Part shown: one piece after another, positions 1-9,575 of the stretch
Position numbering within the stretch: position 1 is the stretch's first letter
Layout of the letters: the number at the start of each line of letters is the position of its first letter
Assembly: GCA_946965045.2 (NCBI GenBank)
Contig: OX337239.1
Span: 1,550,001 to 1,614,000, forward strand
Reading direction: 5' to 3'
DNA: 64,000 nucleotides
From: Epithemia pelagica
Lineage: Eukaryota; Bacillariophyta; Bacillariophyceae; Surirellales; Surirellaceae
Made by a program: the position numbers and the translations under genes
Notes under the pieces: model-generated
What the model saw: the letters and a program-made list of their open reading frames with translations, nothing else
The model's database searches: none
Told to the model about the DNA's origin: nothing

Positions 1-226
1 TGAGAAGATGGCTCAATCCAGAAGTAGTCTATGGCCGTAGTTACATTCTATTAACATCCTTCTACTCCCCTCTGTCCTTTGGCAGAGCTTGAAGAGCATC
101 ACTTTGTTGGCCTCCGTCATATTATGCCGAAAAACAGGGGTCGCTCCTGGGTCGTCATTAGGTTATTTAAGATTCGCTCTCTCGACGGCATTCCCTCAAC
201 CAAACTTGTCCATGATCGAATAGACC

Positions 227-1221
227 ATGAACTGGAGAAGACTGTCGGCGAATGGAGAGGACCCTAAGCGGGCACAAATCCAACAGAACATGAGGAGAAA
301 GAGGGTGTCGTTGGTAATTTGTCTCTTACTTCTTTCAATGTGTTCCCTTGTGGTCGGTCTTTCGGCATCTTCAAAGTCACCCACAAACCGTGGCAAACTC
401 TTGAAAGTTTCTTTTGTCACTGGAAATACCATGAAGGTACGTACAACACAAAAGTTCTTTCGCCAGAATTGAGATATCTGCCTAGTTAGGAAGGTTTATT
501 GAAGCTTACTGGTTGGGGTTCTTTTGCGTGCTCTACTATAATTGTTTGAAAGGCCAATGAGGTGGAACGAATCTTGGCAGAGAGCTCTGCAACTCAAGGC
601 GAGGTTCCAGGTGAATCATTCATAGATTTGAGAATAGTTCCCGTTGATCTACCAGAGCTTCAGGAAGTTGACACAATAGCCATTGCCAAAGATAAGGTGC
701 TATTGGCTGCACAATTAGCCGGTGGACCTTGTCTCGTGGAAGATACATCCTTGCAATTCACAGCGTTAGGAGGAATGCCTGGTCCCTATATCAAGTGGTT
801 TCAGGACCGCTTAAAGAGTGAGGGCTTGTACAACATTTTGGCAGCTTATGAGGATAAATCTGCCACGGCCGTTTGTACCTTGGCCTTTTGTCCAGCGCCC
901 CATGCCGATCCGGTCTTGTTTACCGGAGAATGCCGGGGAACCATTGTGGCGCCCGTGGAAGGACGAGGATTTGGTTGGGATTCCATCTTTGTACCCACTA
1001 CAAAGAGTGGCGAGATGCACACGGTTCCCTTTTCGCAAATGACGGTGGAGGAGAAAAATGTCTTTTCCCACAGAGGCAAGGCGGTTCGTAAATGGGCCGA
1101 TTGGATAGGTGAGAATGCATACAGTCGGGCATTAGTTTGTTGTGAGACATGTTGTTTCCCTTGGGCTGTTGCAAAAATCTCACGTGATGGTTGTATTGCT
1201 TATACTAGGCCGCAATCGTGA
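227..1221 (+). CDS. Inosine/xanthosine triphosphate pyrophosphatase (ITPA/HAM1 family), organelle- or ER-directed
   Basis: The family hydrolyses ITP, dITP and XTP to monophosphates and so cleans the nucleotide pool. Exon 1 is 227-436 and exon 2 starts at 553; the 116-bp intron has gtacgt...ag borders and joining gives SFVTGNTMKANEVE, the family's N-terminal nucleotide-binding signature. Further family motifs are LVEDTSLQF, GGMPGPYIKWF, FGWDSIFVP and SHRGKAVRKW. A second Met at 290 starts a clear hydrophobic signal (RRKRVSLVICLLLLSMCSLVVGLSAS), so 290 is the likelier start and the protein probably enters the secretory or plastid route. The C-terminus is uncertain. The open frame runs to 1221, but the part after about 1130 looks like intron. 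A possible last exon at 1241-1306 encodes EGKTYLPGHKGLDFRVDFSE before a stop. The family call is firm; the exact 3' end is not. Confidence 0.88.
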
Positions 1222-1306
1222 CGCATTGTGGGAACGACAGGAGGGAAAGACTTATCTCCCTGGACACAAGGGATTGGACTTTCGTGTGGATTTTTCAGAA
1301 CAATAA

Positions 1307-1728
1307 TGGCTCTCCGACATTCAATCACTCAACTTTGTTCCTTGGGATGCCAGTGTTTTCCATACGCCACAGTAAGGGATGACTTGATCACCACCACTGC
1401 AACGAGAAATGCATAGAACGGCTTTAGTCCGAAACACCACAGGGTTCGAGACCTGGACTTTTGCCTGGTGCCATGGTCATGGTCCTTTGCAGGATTGAAT
1501 TGGTTATCGTTTGAGCATTTTTGTGGTAACCAGCTTGATACGATCAAACACATCACAACTACGGGAGCTAGTCGAGACTATTAACTTCGAGACTGCTTGT
1601 TGATACGAGAGTGAACTTGGTATACTTTAACCTTGAGTAATTATAGCTTAAGAAACAACATGATCTACCTTTCCACCAACATTAATACACAACCCAAATA
1701 TGCTAGCAAGTAGGATACTCAGCATGAA
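1307..1728. other. Convergent intergenic region
   Basis: This is the 3' region shared by the convergent ITPase-like gene and the minus-strand CREST gene. No convincing coding exon or RNA gene is seen. A GGTTCGA stretch near 1444 recalls a tRNA B box, but no matching A box or cloverleaf is present. Confidence 0.5.
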
Positions 1729-2601
1729 CTACAACAAACTCGGGAGCGTCACATGATTGTGCATGGAACCAATCAGAAAGCCGCTGTAGGCCCCAAAGAT
1801 GTGCCACAAACTGTGAAAGAGCATGTATGGTCGCCCTGTTTCATACACCCAAGACAGCAGCAAGAAGCTGATCGCCAAAGCAACGCCAGCAAACGTCTCA
1901 ATCGATGCCTCTGACAGCATGGTCAACAGGTAGAATGAAGCAAGGCTCAAGGTGGTGATTGCACAAACATAGTCCACCAGTACAGCCAAACGCACTGTAG
2001 GAGCCTTTGCTTCGCCTCGAGCTTCCAATTGGGTGTAATGATACAAGAAGGATGCAACAGAGCACGCTTCTGTCAGACATCCAAACACCAAATCCCCTTG
2101 CCATGCCAGAGCTACCCCGACAATGGCGTAGAGAATATTGGTGGCAAGAAAGGCTTGACCTGGTAATGTTGATGATGAATCAGGTCGTAAATCGGCATAC
2201 GACAAAATGAATTCGGATGTGTCGTCCAACGTGTCCATGACAGGATCGGCAATGGTTTGAATGGCCGTCAGTCCAGGAGGGAGGGACGTTGGCTTGGCCG
2301 CGATTTCTCCATCCGAAGAGACGACCGAAAAAGGATTTGACAGCATGGAAAAGAATGCACTGCCATCTTCTTTCGAACGGGGCTCTCTCATGTGGAGACG
2401 TAATGACTGGAGTGCCAATGCGGAAGGGGGCGACAGAGCATCATTGTTTGGCAGAGTCTTGAATGTCGCGGGTGCGAATGCGCCATGCGCCCTTGATGAA
2501 ACGAGGGCAGGTTTTCGACTTGCAAAGGCATCCACAGACGAGCCTAGCTGAATCATTGCCATGGCAGATAGCCATATCGTTCTCATGTTCGGTTTCATCA
2601 T
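1729..2601 (-). CDS. Plastid-type multi-pass membrane protein with CREST (TMEM8/myomaker/ceramidase-like) signature
   Basis: This is a 290-aa protein. Residues 1-26 form a signal peptide ending VDAF|AS, close to the ASAFAP motif that directs proteins into complex red plastids. A low-complexity stretch follows, to about residue 125. The C-terminal half has about six or seven hydrophobic segments. Conserved polar residues sit where the CREST hydrolase superfamily keeps its metal site: S-x-x-Y-H in SFLYHYTQ, an Asp in LVDYVCA, and paired His in FHSLWHIFGAYSG near the C-terminus. CREST members include alkaline ceramidase, PAQR and TMEM8/myomaker, so a lipid hydrolase role is possible but not shown. 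The tyrosine-recombinase retrotransposon begins only 127 bp upstream of the start codon and may sit in the promoter. Membership rests on motif spacing alone. Confidence 0.7.
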   Translation of the reverse strand: MMKPNMRTIWLSAMAMIQLGSSVDAFASRKPALVSSRAHGAFAPATFKTLPNNDALSPPSALALQSLRLHMREPRSKEDGSAFFSMLSNPFSVVSSDGEIAAKPTSLPPGLTAIQTIADPVMDTLDDTSEFILSYADLRPDSSSTLPGQAFLATNILYAIVGVALAWQGDLVFGCLTEACSVASFLYHYTQLEARGEAKAPTVRLAVLVDYVCAITTLSLASFYLLTMLSEASIETFAGVALAISFLLLSWVYETGRPYMLFHSLWHIFGAYSGFLIGSMHNHVTLPSLL

Positions 2602-2728
2602 TTTCTATTCAACGCTTCTAGACTGAGGTCTTTACTATGGGGCAATGGGCTCCAAAAATACGTCAGCAGAAGGAAAAAGTTCTGTCGCGAAAACGCCCTA
2701 CAATAGCGCAAAAATGACAACTAAATCT

Positions 2729-3177
2729 CTCAGTGTACTCAAAGTTAATTCGGGACCAAGACAACAAGAGTCAGGCCACGTCAGGAGACATGCACATTGT
2801 TGTTCGCTGGAAGCAAGGAAAGAGTCAGGCGCGTCCGTTCAAGATCGCAGAAGCTTCAGGCGCGCAATCCGGAACTGAAAGTTTGGAAAATTTCATGTGT
2901 GTCACCGAATCGGCATGAAACCACGGATCGATACCTTCTTCCAGAGTAATGAGCATGGGCTCGTGGACGGTCGATAAAGAACGGCCAAGAGGCCTAGTTA
3001 GATCAATCAACAATGACAAATGCGGTGATCACGAGTGGAGCAGCATGCGCTCAACAAGTGAAGCAACACAGCAAAACACAAGAGAAAGCAAAGCTCACTC
3101 TTTGGATTTCTACGGTTCGACGGCGAAGGACTGATCCCCTTTGGCGCCGTTCAAGACTACTGAAGAGTACGAGGATT
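2729..3177 (+). repeat. Split direct repeat A1 (left end)
   Basis: This 449-bp copy matches 11415-11863. It forms the left end and 5' leader of the retrotransposon, ending 47 bp before the ORF1 start codon at 3225. It probably holds the promoter and the site recognised by the recombinase. Confidence 0.9.
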
Positions 3178-3224
3178 TCTCGCTGTTTCTGGTTGTTTGC
3201 TTGTTCTCTTTCGTTGCCGTTCTC

Positions 3225-5648
3225 ATGTCCTCCTCCCATCCTTCTCCTGACGATGCGGATGAGCAACTCGCTTCGCTCGTTGCTGCTGCGTCCATTGCGA
3301 CGCCGTCTTCTGGGGCCTCCCGTTCTACTGGATCGGCTCTAGGGGGGGATTCTGGACAAATCTCTTTTGAACCTACGATTACAAGCCACTCTATTGTGCA
3401 AGATCGCTCTTCTAATGCCATGGACTTTTCAACCTCCGATCCCACTCCTACTTTTGGATCTGGACGTTCTTCAACAAGTAAGTTCGGCATCGCGATCCTT
3501 CGTACTCATGACAGCGAGATCAAGTCCCTATGCCTTGGCATCAAACGCGGCGGTACCACCTTCTGCATTGATCCTAAGTGCTCGAAAGCCGGGGATCATG
3601 GCACAGGTTTACCGCCGCAAAGCCTCGGTAAAGTTGGTGGTGTGTTCATAATGAAAAACGCAGCTTCGGCCTTTTGCACTCCAATCGTACCATTGGAGCA
3701 TCTCTCGGAAGATACTTTGGCCGAAATTGGAAATCAGAAGCACACCATGGAAGAATGGATGAAGAAGTTTGTGGCTATCACACGCCTACACCAACTTCAA
3801 AAGGAAGGAAATGCGGACGCTAGTCTCAAGGAGACTGAAAACAAGATTTCAACAGTGGAAGCTATTAAAACACCTTTCACTTTGAAAACTTCCAAGTCCA
3901 CCACGGCCTCTTTCCTTTTCAGGAACTTCTCCCCGCATCGTACTATCCTGCAAGGAGAAATGACTGAAGTAATGAAGAAGATCAACGAAGACTCGACCAT
4001 GATTCCCACCGTCTTACGGGAAGTAGAAGATTCGGTCATGGAAGCTGGAGATTTAATCAAGACGCTGCATTCCAACCACGAACAAACCTCAAAGGAAAAC
4101 TCGGATGCCCTCGAAGCCTTGGGGCTCCGTTTCGAGCAGTTGAGTATGGAAATTGGTCCCAGGGAAAAGTTGCCCGACGATTATCAGGCTCCCACCCTCT
4201 GGGGTATTATCTCCTCTATGATCCAAGCGATAGACGACAAGTCGGAACTGAAGCCCAGCAGTCTTCAGGAGCATTCCTTAGAACAGCGGGTCAGTACATT
4301 GGAGTCATCTTTGGGCACCAGTTTTGCCCACGTTCGCGATTTCAAGACAGACACCATGTCAAAACTTTCGTCCGCTCGCACTGAAGCCCGAGAAGGGATC
4401 GATAAATTGCGAGCACATTTTATGACGGGTTTCAAGGCCTTAATGGACCGTCTCTCTTCTGTGGAACAAGATAACGCCACTATGGAGGGCAAGGTTCATC
4501 GGTTGGAGCGGACGACCATGCATTCCTTGTCCGGAAATGCAAACGTACCCTCCACGGCGGGCGTGGACAACAAGATCTTGCAGTTGCAGTCTGAACTAGC
4601 TTCCATGAAGCAAACTTTGCACGACAGCCAAGTTGCTTTGAAACGCCTTCAGTCAAACTTGGATTCTACCACGATCAAATTTGGCAACCTTGGCTTGTCC
4701 TCCGTGGATGATTGTAAGGCTTGGATTTCCCTCAAATTCGGCTCTCGTGCTTATGGGTTATTGTTCGATGTGAATCTCGTCTTGGAATGGTGTGCCCCTC
4801 AAGAAAATGGGGATGTCTTGTCCATGTTAACAACAATGGAAAAGCGCCACAAGATGCAAATTGCCACCACCAACGAGGCAAGGGCGTTGTTTGCGATGAA
4901 GAACGAATTTCCCACTCTGTTGTATAAGGATTTTCCCTCAACTGGAAAAGACCCGTCCTTCCTTACCGCGATGAAGGACCACGGCGACTGGGAGTCGCCC
5001 GAAACTGGGGTCCGCGATCGGATTGTGAATCGCCTGGCCTCGATGGTCTCAATGTTTGGGGAGCAGATTGCAACCACCATGGAACATGAACCTGAGGCAC
5101 GTGCGCTGGCTTTGTCTATGCTTTCGGTCTCCGTCACGTGTTGTCGTGAATTGGTAACTTACTTCGACGACACCATGTCTGAACTCACGTTGAAGTCCAA
5201 GTTCACCACAAAGAAAGCATTCAGCCTTGTGACTCAAGTGGTCCGTCGATTTTTTATGGATCTCTACAAGGTCCGAGCGCAAGTTTATTCGTCGCTGTCC
5301 ACCGCTGATAACGCTGGACAGTGCGCTTGGATTCTCTATGGTGTTTTGCGCAGTCATGATGTTATGTCGGAATACACCAAAGCGCGTTTTAAAAATCATC
5401 CGTCTGTATCGAGCGAATACATCCGCTTTCTCTCGACGAACTCTGGCTTCGAGTCCTTGAAAACGCTGGAGGATCGAGTGGATGAATTGAAGCGCGTTTC
5501 GGTTCAAACAGTTAAAGATTGCAGCGCGGCCAAGAAAGCCGCCGATACCGCTAGTAGTGTCGTCGATTCCGTTAAGAAGGATGTTGGGGAACTCAAGAAA
5601 CAAGCTAAGCGCCGCGGTGGTGGGTCTGCGAACAACAACAACGATTGA
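3225..5648 (+). CDS. ORF1, Gag-like coiled-coil protein of the tyrosine-recombinase retrotransposon
   Basis: The 807-aa product has no family I recognise by sequence. I place its start at the ATG at 3225 (MSSSHPSPDDADEQ), just after repeat A1; the open frame extends upstream without another ATG. The first 90 residues are Ser/Thr/Pro-rich and disordered. A small Cys/His cluster (CLGIKRGGTTFCIDPKCSKAG) follows. From about residue 220 to 480 long heptad-like stretches suggest coiled coils, then come a helical globular region and a basic tail ending KKQAKRRGGGSANNNND. Position and architecture fit a nucleocapsid role. The stop is UGA directly followed by CGG, and the same frame stays open through the RT ORF, so a minor fraction of ribosomes may make a Gag-Pol fusion. 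Confidence 0.8.
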   Translation: MSSSHPSPDDADEQLASLVAAASIATPSSGASRSTGSALGGDSGQISFEPTITSHSIVQDRSSNAMDFSTSDPTPTFGSGRSSTSKFGIAILRTHDSEIKSLCLGIKRGGTTFCIDPKCSKAGDHGTGLPPQSLGKVGGVFIMKNAASAFCTPIVPLEHLSEDTLAEIGNQKHTMEEWMKKFVAITRLHQLQKEGNADASLKETENKISTVEAIKTPFTLKTSKSTTASFLFRNFSPHRTILQGEMTEVMKKINEDSTMIPTVLREVEDSVMEAGDLIKTLHSNHEQTSKENSDALEALGLRFEQLSMEIGPREKLPDDYQAPTLWGIISSMIQAIDDKSELKPSSLQEHSLEQRVSTLESSLGTSFAHVRDFKTDTMSKLSSARTEAREGIDKLRAHFMTGFKALMDRLSSVEQDNATMEGKVHRLERTTMHSLSGNANVPSTAGVDNKILQLQSELASMKQTLHDSQVALKRLQSNLDSTTIKFGNLGLSSVDDCKAWISLKFGSRAYGLLFDVNLVLEWCAPQENGDVLSMLTTMEKRHKMQIATTNEARALFAMKNEFPTLLYKDFPSTGKDPSFLTAMKDHGDWESPETGVRDRIVNRLASMVSMFGEQIATTMEHEPEARALALSMLSVSVTCCRELVTYFDDTMSELTLKSKFTTKKAFSLVTQVVRRFFMDLYKVRAQVYSSLSTADNAGQCAWILYGVLRSHDVMSEYTKARFKNHPSVSSEYIRFLSTNSGFESLKTLEDRVDELKRVSVQTVKDCSAAKKAADTASSVVDSVKKDVGELKKQAKRRGGGSANNNND

Positions 5649-5709
5649 CGGTGCGGAGCATCTAACCTAGTACGTGACGTTGCATGTGACAATCTGGGTT
5701 TAGATGCTC
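5646..5709 (+). promoter_or_regulatory. Predicted stop-codon readthrough signal: UGA-CGG plus 3' stem-loop
   Basis: The ORF1 stop TGA (5646-5648) is followed by CGG. After a 7-nt spacer, 5656-5665 (gagcatctaa) pairs perfectly with 5700-5709 (ttagatgctc), and one more C-G pair forms across a bulged T. The loop is 34 nt. All codons from 5649 into the RT ORF are sense. UGA followed by CGG or CUA with a downstream RNA structure is the known type II readthrough arrangement of several RNA viruses. That the element uses it is inference. Confidence 0.7.
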
Positions 5710-8700
5710 TTAGTGTATCTTCGTCTTTGAGTTCGGAGCGGGGCTCTACCAGTCTCAAACGGTCCCCACCGCCAGCCACCATTTCCATCACTTCCAAACG
5801 TCCCTTCCGTGCAGTGGATCGAGGTACAAAGACCTTTTCGGCTGATCTTTCTTGTTTAGTGTTGGGTCAAAGTGCGTTGACGTGGTGCATGGCTCTGAGC
5901 CTTGGTGACTGGCATGGTATATACATGCTCGGATCGGAATACGAAGCGCGGCGAGCCAATCCTTGTTGGAGCGCCGTTTTACGACAACTTGATTCCAAAC
6001 TACATCTTGTGTCGGATCTTGACGCGGTGCTTGGACGCGGGCTCATCTCGGTTGTACTCATGGAAGGCGATCCCGATTTCTTGCAATCTTTGTTCCGTCT
6101 CATCCCTCCGTCATGGCCGCTGTTGTTACTCTTACCTGGCGGATGGACGCGGCCAGCCATGGAGGGGGTTCACTGGTTATGTGTCTCCCACAAGCAATGC
6201 GGGGGCGTCACTACCGCCCGTGTGAATGTTGGCCGTCGTGGTTTGCCCGTGATCAAGTTTGAGACGGTGGTTCAGCGCACCCTTGGTGCTGTCATCCAAC
6301 ATTCCATCCGTCCGTCCTATTGCTCTGGGCCTGACGTTGCCTCGTCCATGTACTGTTGTGAGGATCGGCTCCATCCCTGGCACATGGAACGCGACATCCT
6401 CCTCCCCACTACGTTTTACAAGTCTGGGTGGGGACGTCGTGCTTTGGAACCCAGGGAATTGGGTGCCGCCTTTGACCTGCCTTTGTGGCTCCTCGACGAC
6501 TCAACCGCGTTTGATTGGTGGTTCCAGCACATTCTCCACCCTCGGTCGGTTCCGGTTAAGATCGCAGGTTCTGTTCTTCGTGAGCTTCTCCCCTCTTTGG
6601 AACCTGTCTTTGTGCACCACCTCAGCACCGCCGGTCGTAAACATGGCGGTCCGTCGTCACCCTCACGACCAGCCAAACGTGGTCGATGGTTGACAGAACC
6701 CTATGAAGAATGGCGTGATGGTGTTCTTGGCACTTCCCTCCCTCACCTGCCCGCCTTTCTACCTCACGGTGCTTGGCTTGACGAGTCCATCGTCACTGAC
6801 TCGGCGGTTAAATCCGATGATGCTGTTGCCCCCTTTTGGATTTGGGATGGCCGCATCCGTGGTATCTATCCATGGTTGACTCCGTCCGCTCTCGCCGGTT
6901 TTCGCTCGTTGGCACTTCGCTGGTGGCGTAAGTCCTTGTTCCGTAGCTTTTTGCGTTACCTGTCTTCACGATTTGGGAATGATTGGCGTCGACTGGTTCA
7001 TTCTCCGGCTCCTTCGAAGGGGGGGGACTCTTTTTCGCTCTCGGCCGTGCACGCCGCCGGTTGTACCGTGTTGCATCAAGTCCTCGCGTCGACATGGTGG
7101 GACTGGGACGTTGGTTCGTCGTTACTCTTCTGGCGATGGAATGGGCTTTCACAGCAGCGCGACGCATGGGCTGGGACTCCCATCCATGTTTCTGGACCTC
7201 TGCCCGATTATCACAAACCGCAACGAGCGCCTCCCATCGAGCTTCGTTCCAAAGTGGCCGTGAAATTATCCACCGTGCTGCAACGGGGGTATCTCGACCA
7301 GGAACCTCCTATTTCCAGCATGACCGATTTCTTTGCTGTACCTAAGGGCGACGCAGACATTCGAATGGTGTACAATGGCACCAGCTGCGGTCTCAATGAA
7401 GTCTTGTGGGCGCCGAACTTTTGGCTCCCAACTGCAGAGTCTGCTCTACGATTACTCACACCACGGTCCTACTGTGGGGATATGGACCTGGGTGAAATGT
7501 TTTTAAACTTCCCCATGGATTCCAAACTCCGGCCGTACGCGGGAGTAGATCTATCTTCCATCGAACAAGATCTTCCCCAGGGGATACTACAACCCGGCAA
7601 CAACAAGGTGCGGTGGAATCGCTTGTTCATGGGGATGCTGCCTAGTCCGTTTCATGCCGCGCGGCAATACTACCTGGCGGAGGAGGTGGCAAAAGGATCC
7701 CCACATGATCCGATCAATCCATGCGGTTTCGACGAGATCCGCTTTAACATTCCTGGTTCTGCAGACTACACGCCTACGCGCCCGTGGGTAATGAAATGGA
7801 ACCTAAGGATGAATGACATCGCGGGGGATTCCGTCACCTATATGGACGATATTCGAACGATTGGCTGTAATGCCGAAAACGCCTGGCAAGTAGCCCGTCG
7901 CCTTGGATCACGACTACAGTATATGGGTATCCAGGATGCCCCTCGAAAACGAAGGCCACCTTCCAAGACTCCTGGCGCTTGGGCAGGTTCTGTCCAACGA
8001 ATTACTACCACAGCTGTCTCCAAAACATTGACGCAGAAAAAGTGGAAAAAGGGGAAGGAACTGTTGACGAAATATATCGAAGCTTTGGAACAGGATCCAA
8101 GACCCCTCCTCAACCACAAGCAGTTACAGCGCAACGTGGGTTTCTTCGTTCATCAAGCATTGACGTATAGTTCTCTCATGCCTTTTCTGAAAGGCTTCTA
8201 TCTCACAATGAACGAATGGCGCCCAGGTCGAAATTCAGAGGGATGGAAACTTTCAGCAAAAGAATGGATTGCTGACATTGGAGTCAAGCTCGAAGATGCC
8301 GAAATCGATACCTTGTGTGGCTTTATTGAGGAAGACGATGACGATAACTCAATTGGAAAGGAATGCACCGACTATGACAAGCTCGCGGCCGCATTCAAAG
8401 GAAAGATAAAGCCTCCTCAAAAGGTCAAAGCTGTACCACGCTTCTCGTCGGACGTACGAGCCATTCAAACATTGTTTGAACCAGAGGAACCCCCTGTGGT
8501 TAAAGTGCGAAGTGATGATGTCTTTGTTGCTCTGTTCGGATCAGGCGATGCCTCCGGCTGCGGTTTTGGAGCCGCCTTTCAACTTCCTCACAAAAGGTTA
8601 TCCTACCGTATTGGAGTTTGGGGCAGGGAGGTAATAACGGGTGAATCCTCTAATTGGAAAGAGTTCACCAACTGTGTCGAATCTCTGGAGGAAGAAGCAG

Positions 8701-9575
8701 ACAAAGGAAACCTCGACTCTTCCGAAGTCTTCTTTTTCACTGACAACTCCACAGTAGAGAGGTGCTTCTACAAGGGATCCTCGTCCAGTCCTAAACTCCT
8801 TGAACTCGTCATCCGATTGCGGCGGTTGGAAATGCGCCATTCTCTTCGACTCCACATTTCCCACATCTCGGGAAAGAGAATGATTGCAGTTGGCGTGGAT
8901 GGAATTTCTCGCGGACAGTTAAACGAGGGAGTTATGGCAGGCTCACCTATGCTAGCATTTATCCCGCTACATCGAACACCATTGGAAATGTCCGAGCATT
9001 TGCATGAGTGGATACGATCATGGCTTGGTCCACAAACCGAGTTCCTGACACCGATGGATTGGTTCACCACGGGTCACGACATACGGGGTTGGACCCTGCC
9101 AAATGACTACAACGTCTTGCCCCTGCCTATCATCCGGCCAGGGCACTACGTGTGGGCGCCTCCTCCGGGAGCCGCCGACGTTGCTTTGGAGGAACTTCGC
9201 AAAGCACGTCACAAGAGACAATCTTCCACGCACATCTTTGTGTGTCAACGACTAATGACGCCCCGCTGGTTTAGACAGCTCCACAAAGCGTGTGACTTGG
9301 TCATTGAAATACCTGCGGGCCCATCGTTTTGGCCAAAAGAGAATTATGAGCCACTCATACTTGGTTTTGTGTTGCCTTTTATCAGATCTAAACCCTGGCA
9401 ATTACGCGGAACGCCGAAAATGTTCGCTGTGGAACGCCAACTGCGCAAAGTGTGGCAAGAGAATCCGTTGGCTGGAAGGGATATTTTGCGCAAATTTCTT
9501 GTGCAATCGTGGAAGATGCGAACCATGTCGGAGCGCATGGTGTCCAGAGTGTTATTCTTCGAGTCCAGAAGATAA
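5649..9575 (+). CDS. Reverse transcriptase-RNase H (Pol) of the tyrosine-recombinase retrotransposon
   Basis: The open frame of 1308 codons continues the ORF1 frame after its UGA. The first in-frame ATG is at 5889, so expression is either by readthrough (favoured) or by internal start there. The first ~500 residues are unassigned. The RT domain spans roughly 7250-8250: FFAVPKGDADIRMVYNGT, then GDMDLGEMFLNFPMD, RLFMGMLPSPF and the catalytic YMDD (7839-7850). The RNase H domain spans about 8520-8920, with GSGDASGCGFGAAF, the WKEFTN helix, FTDNSTVE and the closing VDGISRG giving the acidic residues. A C-terminal extension of about 220 residues overlaps the recombinase ORF in another frame. It would copy the element's RNA in the nucleus or cytoplasm. 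The domain call is firm. Confidence 0.9.
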   Translation, partial: RCGASNLVRDVACDNLGLDALSVSSSLSSERGSTSLKRSPPPATISITSKRPFRAVDRGTKTFSADLSCLVLGQSALTWCMALSLGDWHGIYMLGSEYEARRANPCWSAVLRQLDSKLHLVSDLDAVLGRGLISVVLMEGDPDFLQSLFRLIPPSWPLLLLLPGGWTRPAMEGVHWLCVSHKQCGGVTTARVNVGRRGLPVIKFETVVQRTLGAVIQHSIRPSYCSGPDVASSMYCCEDRLHPWHMERDILLPTTFYKSGWGRRALEPRELGAAFDLPLWLLDDSTAFDWWFQHILHPRSVPVKIAGSVLRELLPSLEPVFVHHLSTAGRKHGGPSSPSRPAKRGRWLTEPYEEWRDGVLGTSLPHLPAFLPHGAWLDESIVTDSAVKSDDAVAPFWIWDGRIRGIYPWLTPSALAGFRSLALRWWRKSLFRSFLRYLSSRFGNDWRRLVHSPAPSKGGDSFSLSAVHAAGCTVLHQVLASTWWDWDVGSSLLFWRWNGLSQQRDAWAGTPIHVSGPLPDYHKPQRAPPIELRSKVAVKLSTVLQRGYLDQEPPISSMTDFFAVPKGDADIRMVYNGTSCGLNEVLWAPNFWLPTAESALRLLTPRSYCGDMDLGEMFLNFPMDSKLRPYAGVDLSSIEQDLPQGILQPGNNKVRWNRLFMGMLPSPFHAARQYYLAEEVAKGSPHDPINPCGFDEIRFNIPGSADYTPTRPWVMKWNLRMNDIAGDSVTYMDDIRTIGCNAENAWQVARRLGSRLQYMGIQDAPRKRRPPSKTPGAWAGSVQRITTTAVSKTLTQKKWKKGKELLTKYIEALEQDPRPLLNHKQLQRNVGFFVHQALTYSSLMPFLKGFYLTMNEWRPGRNSEGWKLSAKEWIADIGVKLEDAEIDTLCGFIEEDDDDNSIGKECTDYDKLAAAFKGKIKPPQKVKAVPRFSSDVRAIQTLFEPEEPPVVKVRSDDVFVALFGSGDASGCGFGAAFQLPHKRLSYRIGVWGREVITGESSNWKEFTNCVESLEEEADKGNLDSSEVFFFTDNSTVERCFYKGSSSSPKLLELVIRLRRLEMRHSLRLHISHISGKRMIAVGVDGISRGQLNEGVMAGSPMLAFIPLHRTPLEMSEHLHEWIRSWLGPQTEFLTPMDWFTTGHDIRGWTLPNDYNVLPLPIIRPGHYVWAPPPGAADVALEELRKARHKRQSSTHIFVCQRLMTPRWFRQLHKACDLVIEIPAGPSFWPKENYEPLILGFVLPFIRSKPWQLRGTPKMFAVERQLRKVWQENPLAGRDILRKFLVQSWKMRTMSERMVSRVLFFESRR

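Noticed and set aside
1430-1460. tRNA-like B box (ggttcgagacc)
   Set aside because: No A box at the right distance, no acceptor or anticodon stem could be drawn.
2733-3134. Small ORFs inside repeat A1 and again in A2 (11419-11820)
   Set aside because: They are identical because the DNA repeat is identical; they are leader sequence, not evidence of conserved peptides.
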